DNA of 64,000 bases. It comes from Jaltomata sinuosa. Taxonomy: Eukaryota > Streptophyta > Magnoliopsida > Solanales > Solanaceae. Numbering within the stretch: position 1 is the first letter of the stretch; every line of letters starts with the position of its first letter. Of the stretch, positions 57,334 through 64,000 are shown in pieces. Under the pieces are notes generated by a model. That model was not told the DNA's origin. It did no database searches and was given only the letters and a program-made list of their open reading frames with translations. The DNA lies in assembly GCA_003996215.1 (NCBI GenBank), contig QJPP01003544.1, positions 62,001 to 126,000 on the forward strand, in the 5' to 3' direction. A program made the translations under genes and the position numbers.

Positions 57334-58786
57334 GGCCTAAGGGCTTCACAGGTATTCTTTTCTCTCACAGTTTTAGCTTTCACATGTATGCATTGGGGAC
57401 AATGCATGAGTCTAAGTTAAGGGTGTTGGGATACCTGTGAGTCTATCACCATCGAGGATTTTTGTTGCCGTATTTCTTTTCCCTCGGTGTGCTATCTAGT
57501 AGAACCAACATGTTTAGGTTGTCATTTAAATTTTGTTTGTGTTATGTTGTGGTGTCTATAGTAATCATGGATTTTTGGCAAGTTGAACTAAAAGGAGCCC
57601 TCTCTAAAAAAATATTGAATGTTTACTTATGTTTGAAATGGTTAATTATTCTGTATCCCTGAATGTCATTGTGTGGTTATGATTGTGAAAATTATGCTTA
57701 AGCCAAGCTATTGTTTTGATAGTTGGTAGTGGTATGATTTCTTAGTTCCAAGTATGTGTGAGCTTATTGTGATAAATTCTTACTCTGTTCATGCATCTAG
57801 AACTTTCCCGGGCTATTTTGTTAAGTTTGAAGTTAGTTGCTTAGGAAAGGATCACAGGCCCTTTTTATATGCAGTCCACTTAGCCTAAAAGACTGTCCAA
57901 ATGTAAATAATCCCTTTGATCCCTGTTTTAGCCAAAGTTGACTTTGTTCTTTTGATAACCTCTTACCTTTCCCTTTTAACTTTGAATCTCTATTTTGGCC
58001 CTGGTCCCTCCTTGGACATTGTGCACCTCAACTCAGGCAATTAGCCTAAGTTGAGGGTGGCTACTATAGAGGTACATGATAAGAAAAATGGGGTTGTGCT
58101 TAATTAATTATTGTTTGGATAGAAAGTGCAGGTGTGTGCCAAATGAAAAGACTGAAAAAGAACTGGAAAAGAAGTGAAAAAGAAAGAAAAAGAGTTATCA
58201 AGTTAAAAAGGCCACACCTGTAGCTAGAAATAATGAAATCGAAAGTGAATAAGAGTGGACGGAATAACGTTGAATGGTAATAATAGGTCGATGATTACAA
58301 GGAGGGTTTAGTCACTATTCCCCAAATGTATCCTACCTGCTCATTACAAACCAAAACAAGCCCTGTAGTGATCTTGAGCGACTTTCTGAAAAACTGAAGT
58401 AGAATAGCAAGGGTAAGCCTATGGCATCGCATGTGCACTATTTGAAATCGTTTATGAGTGTGAGCAGCTTACTTGGTCCCAAATCTTGTGTGTGGGACGT
58501 CTTTGTGGTGAGGGCACCGAGATTTCGGTATCATTTACTTATTATGAGGATAGCTGCTTTGTGTGTATGTAGAATATTCTATCATATCAGAATGACTTGC
58601 TTGGATCCTTACAAGTTAACTTTTCAAATACTTGTGTAGTACCGGGGGGCTTGGTTTGAATTGTATAAACTGTTGGATGGCCATGGTTTGCTAGAGACAT
58701 GTTGGTTGTATTCTTAGTTGAGTCGTCTCTTTTGTTTTTGTTGTCTTATTTCTTGAGGACAAGCAATCGTTCTAAGTTGAGGGTGT
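57334..58786. other. E7 non-coding region in place of pol and env-like region
   Basis: No RT, RNase H, integrase or envelope-like feature seen. Polypurine-like motif CTAAGTTRAGGGTG appears at 57412, 58046 and 58771, the last one abutting the 3' LTR. A hairpin overlaps the middle copy (58026-58056). Confidence 0.7.
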
Positions 58787-60287
58787 TGATGTGTCGGCAT
58801 CCTATGACATATTTGACTTCTTTAACTAAGAATAATCATGAGTTTTCAAGCAACCATTGTTGTTTTGATGGTATTTGTGTTGTACTTGCAGGAAAAGTGA
58901 ACGAAAATGGAAATAGGAGGAAAAGATGCCAAAAATGGCTCACCGGTCCTTTGTGACGACTCCCATGATGAGTCTCCAAGGCCATAGGGAGTCGTCACAC
59001 AAGCCACCACGAAGGACTGAATTCAAAGAGCTACTGGTTTCTTTGTGATGACTCACATGACGAGTCATCACAAGGTTGATGAGTCATCACACAAGCCACC
59101 ACATCGAAGAGAGGTGAAGAAGCTACTGGATTGGGGTGACGACTCACCTGATGAGTCATACATAAAATGCATTTGCTAAATGCGATTTACACTAGAGTCG
59201 TCAACTTGAACCAGAAGTGGCAGCAACATTGGTTTCTTTTGACGAGTCATCACAAGGTTGACGAATCCCCAATTCAAATCGTCAACTTGAAGCGAGCAGC
59301 CCAAATTCTATTTTTGGAACTTTATTTCCTAGACTATTATAAATACCCAGTGTTAAGGTTATTTTATTTGGCATTACCCGATATTTCTCTTTGGTTTTTG
59401 AGACATTTTTAGATGAGTTTGAGAGGAGAAAAACACGACTCATACGTCTTCTTATTCTTCCTCCCTTGTTCTTGGGATTTTGGCTTTTGTTCTTGGATAA
59501 ATTGAAGCTTGTGTTCATATATTGTAAAAATCCTTTCTTTCTATCATGAATACTATTATCTTCTTTTTCTCTACTAGCATGAGTATCTAACTTCCCATAA
59601 CTAGGGTTGTGGGAGCCATGTCATAGTAATAATCTAGGGTTCGGGTGATATTGGGTTCAATATATATTGCATATTACGTTGTTAATCTTATGTTTTTATC
59701 ATTTTCTAATGGTTACAAACATTAGAACAAGTCTAGGTTTGATTTGCTTGAACAAAGGAATTAAAACCCAAAAAATTGGATTAACAACAAGGATTCGAGA
59801 CTACTAACTCCCGTCTAATGATTGACGCTCTAGCGAGGTTAATCTACTTGGGGTATAAATTGATTTTTGTAATTGAAATCTTTTCAAGTTTGAGAGAATT
59901 GAAAAGATAATGCGTTTATTTGGTTGAGAAGCGTTTAGACGTAAGAACAATTTCAATTACTTCATATTAGACATATGAAAGGAACCCCGTTGAACTCTAG
60001 CTCGAGGTTGTTGATTAAGACATGGTGAACACATCCCTAGTTCACCTCTTATACTGAATTTTACTCATTGAAACTTGTCCATTGTTATTCGAATAAAACT
60101 AGAAATAATCAAAAATTGATCAAAACAACCCCCAATTTACCAGAAACTATTGATTACTAGTCATCTAAGTCACTAATGACTTAATTTGCACCTTATTCCC
60201 TGTGGGGTCGACCCCAACCTTTGTTAGGTTCTATATTTGACAATGATCGCTTATGCTTCTTAATTGAGGTGTAATTTGGGCGTATGA
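58787..60287 (+). repeat. E7 3' LTR
   Basis: Begins TGATGTGTCGGCATCC and ends GGGCGTATGA. Contains TTGTGATGACTC / GAGTCATCACAA inverted arms with a 7-base loop at 59043-59073, and a TATA box at 59338-59345. Confidence 0.93.
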
Positions 60288-60340
60288 TGCGTTCTTTGCT
60301 CCATCAAAGTCTAAACTTTTGTTGTTCCTTTCCTTCTCAG

Positions 60341-61600
60341 ATGGTTATAATGAGGTTGACAGTGGGATTGGGCGAGGCTCATACGCCTGCTGCTGGAGAG
60401 CGGTTACTAGAGTTAGGGGTTAAGGGTGTTCAATTTCAATTGGAGGGCATGGGGTCAGCCCATCCTCTATTGGGATTTGTAGCTTCACCTGCACTTCAGG
60501 GTATTCTAGCTAGGATTTTTAGCTTATTAGAGGGTATGTCATAGGTTGGGACTCTACCTAGTGCACCTGGTGGTTTGCAGATCAGAGTTGAGACATAAAC
60601 TTTTACCCAAACAACGACACATAGTAGTCAGGGTTTAGGAGCACAGCCAGCTGTTGTGGCTCTCTATTTGGATATTCTTTCAGTTTTATTGGTTGATCAG
60701 CCTATTACAGCTAGGCCGGATATGTCAATTGAGAAGTAAAAGATGTTGGGAAGGTTCTTCAGATTGAGTCCTCTGAGGTTTTTGGGTACCCCGGGGGAGG
60801 ATGCTTACGAGTTCTTGATCAGTTGCTAGGAGAGGTTACATAACATAAGGTTAGTTGAGTCTCATGGAGCTGATTACACTACTTTTCAGATGGATGGTTT
60901 GGCAAAATAGTGGTGGCGATCTTATACTACTTTCCGACCAGTCGGGTCACCTTCGATGACTTGGGCTTAGTTCTCCGAGGCTTTCTTAGAGAAGTTTGTA
61001 CCTCATATCTTGAAATAGAGGTTGAGAGATCAGTTCACCAGGTTAGAGCAGGGCTCTATGTTGGTTTCTGAGTATGAGGAACGGTTCCATAATTTGTCTA
61101 GGCATGCTACTATGATTCTTTCTACAGAGCACGAGTGGGTTTGCCAGTTTGTCAGAGAGTTAGATCTACCTCTTCGTTTGGCTACAGAGCAGCTAGTGGC
61201 ATCAAGGGCTACATTCTTTGTGATTGTTGATCATGCACGGGTTATTGAGGGTATATTTCATGAGACCGGTGGAGGTAATGGTAAGAGGCCTCGCCATCAG
61301 GGTAGTTTCAGTGATTTTTAGTTTTGAGGTAGAGGTTTCTCCCATAGGGGTCATCCACAATATTTCCAGTTTTGCCAGCTAGTTTGTGCGATATTTCAGG
61401 TTTCAGGGAGTGGTTGTTCGAGGCACAGTGGGCATAGTAGTCAGGGTTTAGGTTAGACTTCTCGAGGTTTACATTCTGGGTATCCAAGCCATGGTAGCCA
61501 GTCAAGTTCAGCCGGATTTTCTTAGCGGGGTACTTCTGGTAAGGGTTGCTATGTTTGTGGTGAGCAGGGACATTTTGCTAGGACTTGTCCGAGATTCAGA
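60341..61600 (+). pseudogene. E5 gag with zinc knuckle
   Basis: Met at 60341 follows TCTCAG. The capsid region shows LGRFFRLSPLRFLGTPGEDA, YEFLISC, FSEAFLEKFVPHIL and QFTRLEQGSMLVSEYEERFH (61028 onward), FVRELDLPLRLATEQL, then basic sequence and a CCHC knuckle CYVCGEQGHFARTCP at 61547-61591, in another frame. Many in-frame TAG/TGA stops, mostly at positions where relatives carry Gln or Trp. This fits the Tekay-like gag of elements with tRNA-Met primer sites. Confidence 0.85.
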
Positions 61601-61734
61601 TAGTTTTACCCCCTTCGAGTTCCAGCATCACAGGCTAGGGGCGATGCACAAATTAGTAGGGATGGTTCCCAGGTGGTTAGTGATGGTTCCCAGCCATATC
61701 GATCGAGTAGTCATGGCAAAAGGAGTCACACAGA

Positions 61735-62620
61735 TGCTTATATCACAAGTATGATTTTGTTATCATCAGTGAGCTTTTGGTATTGTTTGATGTGGGGTTT
61801 GCGTGTCCTTATATAGATCTACTTACATAACTTCTCATCCGGACTTGCATGGTGATATTGTGGTGCTTGTGCATATAGCTACCCTGTAGAAGAATTCTTT
61901 TAGTAGTGGATCGAGTATGTTAGCTTTTGGGTAGTAACTATATTGGGTTGCAAAGTGCGGTAGTCGTAGTCATTATGATTGGTGGGCTTTAAAAGAAATT
62001 CTAGGCTTGGTTTTACTATCTTAGCACCTAACAGTTCTAGGTTGTTGGGTTGCCTTGCTTTTGTTTATGGTGCTAGTTCTGATGTTGTTCATTTGGGTCA
62101 GTTTCTACGGTTGATGAAAGTTCAGGTTGCGGAAGTGTTTTCTAAAGATAGAGTTTGAGATTTGGGTTATCTTCCGTTAAGGATCAGGGTGGTGGTCATT
62201 CCTTGGACTACCTCAGGACTTATTCCTCTATAAGTTCCCAGCTATGTCCTTTGGTTTGACCCATGCCCCATTAGCGGTTGCAGATTGCTGAGCATCGTAT
62301 TCAGATTTGATTTGGGCTCCAGTTACTACAGTATTCTTAGGTGGCAGCCGAGTCTACTCTAGGAGTATGGAGGATATCAATTAGAATTTAGGTTTTGGTT
62401 TCAGACTTTGCGGGTTAGCGAACTATGTCTAGAGGGTTGTGGATGACTTTCTCTATTCGCGACACTTTTGACTAGATCGATTTAGGATACCATTCCCTTC
62501 TAGCGGTTAGGCTAGAGTGTTATGGGTTCCCTAAGGATTGGAGGTTGACTTTAGGCTTTGTTTCATACTTGCTATATTTCTTGCTTAGTTCTGGTGTCCT
62601 TGGCGTCTGCTCAGATAGGC
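61735..62620 (+). pseudogene. E5 protease and RT traces
   Basis: VLFDVGFACPYIDLLT (about 61776-61823) corresponds to the protease active-site loop LFDPGST-YSYVS with the loop mutated. YKFPAMSFGLTHAPLAV (about 62228-62278) is the RT MSFGLTNAP motif, and VDDFLYSR (about 62440-62462) may be the active-site FIDDILVYS segment. The pieces are out of frame and much closer together than in an intact pol, so large deletions are present. Confidence 0.6.
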
Positions 62621-63474
62621 GGACCTAGCCTAGTTCCTCTTTGCCGGATCAGACATTGTGTGGTTTATAGGGTTTGGTTCAGAATCTGCATTTGGAAGGT
62701 TGTCCTTCAGCATGGGTTGCCTGGTTACTTTCTTTTTCAAATACGGGTGTTTTCTTTTTGGTTGGTTGTTTCAGGTGAGTTTGGGTTATTTAGGTGATCT
62801 TACTGCAGTTGTCCATCTGTGGACCGAGGGTCAGTCAGGGTAGGCTACTCTGGTCATTGTGGTATGTCTCAGGCAGGTGTTTATATTTCTTTGGTTTGTA
62901 GGACTAGTGTTTGGTTTTTGTTGAGATCGAGTTTTAGACTTCTTCGTGGAGGTAGAGTATGGTGGGAGTCCTAGCCTTTCAATGGGTTTGTTGGTGTCTT
63001 TTTTTGAGTTTAACTCGAGTGTTTGACTTATGTTGACTTTGTGGTTTGAATCCTGATGTTTCTAGATAGACGGAAGGGTCTTCGGGCCCAGGACTCTTTG
63101 GTTAGGATATTGGAGGAAGTGGGTTTTTGTGCTTTGTATTAGCACGGGTTTCGATTCTGTGTGATGATTGCCTTGGTCTTCGTGGTTCTTGTGTTGTGTT
63201 GGTGCTTTTCGAATGTTTTCTTTGGGGTTCTGTTTAAGTTTTTTTTGACCGGTTAACTTTTGAGTTAGAGTTTGTGGTTTTTCCTATTTTGGCTTGTATT
63301 GAGTTAAGGTTTTAGTAAGCTTTCTTTGGTTATCTCTCCGTTGGCTGTTGTCCGATCGAGAAGGCTCCTCGGGAGGCCTAGCTCAACTTATAGACCTAGT
63401 ATCTTTTTATTTTTGAGCCTTCGGGTACTTCTCATTTCTTAACTTTCGAGGACAAAAGTTCTTTTACTAGTGGA
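62621..63474. other. E5 degraded interior before 3' LTR
   Basis: No domain recognised; T-rich with short open stretches. It ends TTTCGAGGACAAAAGTTC, TTTTACTAGTGGA, a typical 3' UTR tail next to the LTR. Confidence 0.5.
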
Positions 63475-64000
63475 TGTTTTAATGACCCTCCAGGTCATTT
63501 CTCCATTCCCTTACGTTTTTTGCATTTGAGTTTCCCCACAGTGGCTATAGGTCATTATGGCTTACCTGAACTGATGGTTTGGTGTCTGGGCCATTCGTTT
63601 GGTTGTTATGACCATTTCTCTATTTTAGAATTCCATCTTGGGAAATCCTTGACTTTGGTCAACTTTCTTGGTAAACACGCTCGAAATCAAATTCCAACAG
63701 TTCCATTAGCTCCGGAGCGTGGACTTTGGTCTAGTAGGACATTTGGTCAGGATTTGGGAGCTTTTCATCTTGGAATTCTCTCTCATTCCGTGTTTTTAAG
63801 CCAGTTGGGCATGTTTGGTTAACTTTGGTCAACATTCGGAGAAGACAGCCTCGGACAAAATTTCTGTAAGCGTTGTTAGATCCCGATTACTGAGTTTGTG
63901 TTAGTTAGTTGGTTGGTTTGGGTCCCGGGTTAGCCAGGCTCATTTTAGATGTTTGGTTTACATTAGCTAGTGTTGACTTGGGTCAACATTCCTCCAAGAT
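63475..64000 (+). repeat. E5 3' LTR, first part
   Basis: TGTTTTAATGACCCTCCAGG onward matches 49121-49645 closely (for example GGAATTCTCTCTCATT, TGACTTGGGTCAACATTCCT). Continues past the window end. Confidence 0.92.

Larger units (their letters stand above)
52968..60287 (+). mobile_element. E7: Athila-like element lacking RT, RNase H and integrase
   Basis: LTRs 52968-54465 and 58787-60287 (about 1.5 kb each), flanked by an exact TGCGT duplication (52963-52967 and 60288-60292). A tRNA-Asp-type primer site follows the 5' LTR. Gag and protease of Athila type are present with stops; then 1.4 kb of non-coding sequence leads to the 3' LTR. Non-autonomous deletion derivative, inserted into the leader of E5. 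Confidence 0.93.
49121..64000 (+). mobile_element. E5: Ty3/gypsy element with 3.7 kb LTR, interrupted by E7, cut by window end
   Basis: 5' LTR 49121-52810, tRNA-Met primer site, leader (interrupted by E7 at 52967/60288), gag with zinc knuckle, traces of protease and RT, then the start of the 3' LTR at 63475. Inserted in the 5' LTR of E3 after GCATCACACA. Confidence 0.9.

Noticed and set aside
57462..58956. Possible envelope-like gene of E7 (Athila elements may have one)
   Set aside because: The open stretches are short, in different frames and lack a consistent signal peptide or transmembrane pattern; 58699-58956 runs into the LTR.

Overview
The window is plant nuclear repeat DNA. It looks like pericentromeric or otherwise heterochromatic sequence, probably from a Solanaceae genome; I infer this from the retrotransposon families, their tRNA-Met, tRNA-Arg and tRNA-Asp primer sites, and the tandem-repeat-rich 3' UTR of a Tat/Ogre-type element. 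I found no intact host gene, rRNA, tRNA or CRISPR array. Essentially all 64 kb is a stack of decayed Ty3/gypsy LTR retrotransposons inserted into one another.

Layout. E1 (1-16934, minus) is a Tat/Ogre-like element with an approximately 4.2 kb 5' LTR, a gag-PR-RT-RH-aRH-IN core and a 3' UTR carrying a minisatellite and hairpins; its 3' LTR is cut by the window edge. E1 sits inside the 3' LTR of E2 (16935-24787, minus), a Tekay/Del-like chromovirus that has lost most of gag and protease. A small hairpin element and an LTR fragment follow (24788-25146). E3 (25147-49120, minus) has two 2.3 kb-type LTRs, of which the 5' one is truncated. Its interior carries no recognisable gag-pol; instead it holds an antisense (plus-strand) pseudogene of the putative plant transposon protein type. 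E4 (30727-47102, minus), a Tekay/Del-like relative of E2, is inserted in E3 with an exact ACAAT duplication. E6 (33373-40933, minus), a gag-only non-autonomous element, is inserted in the integrase of E4 with an exact CTTTA duplication. E5 (49121-64000+, plus) is inserted in the 5' LTR of E3 and has a 3.7 kb LTR. E7 (52968-60287, plus), an Athila-like element without pol, is inserted in the leader of E5 with an exact TGCGT duplication.

The relative order of insertion can be read directly: LTR fragment, then E3, then E4, then E6; E3 then E5 then E7; E2 then E1. All coding regions are broken, mostly by nonsense changes that look like C-to-T or G-to-A transitions and by internal deletions, so none is expected to be autonomous now.

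The most unusual structure is not coding. Several unrelated LTR families carry clusters of short, CpG-containing palindromes, with a different sequence in each family: CCGCTATAGCGG, TCGCGATCGCGA, inverted GTGATGACTC arms, and ACCGTGGTT/AACCACGGT. In E5 and E7 the cluster ends just before a clear TATA box. Three related minus-strand LTR types also carry a 39-bp-period array of a GTACCA-loop-TGGTAC hairpin. The 3' UTR of E1 holds three hairpins whose stems differ from each other yet keep pairing. These are the main candidates for undescribed cis-acting elements.
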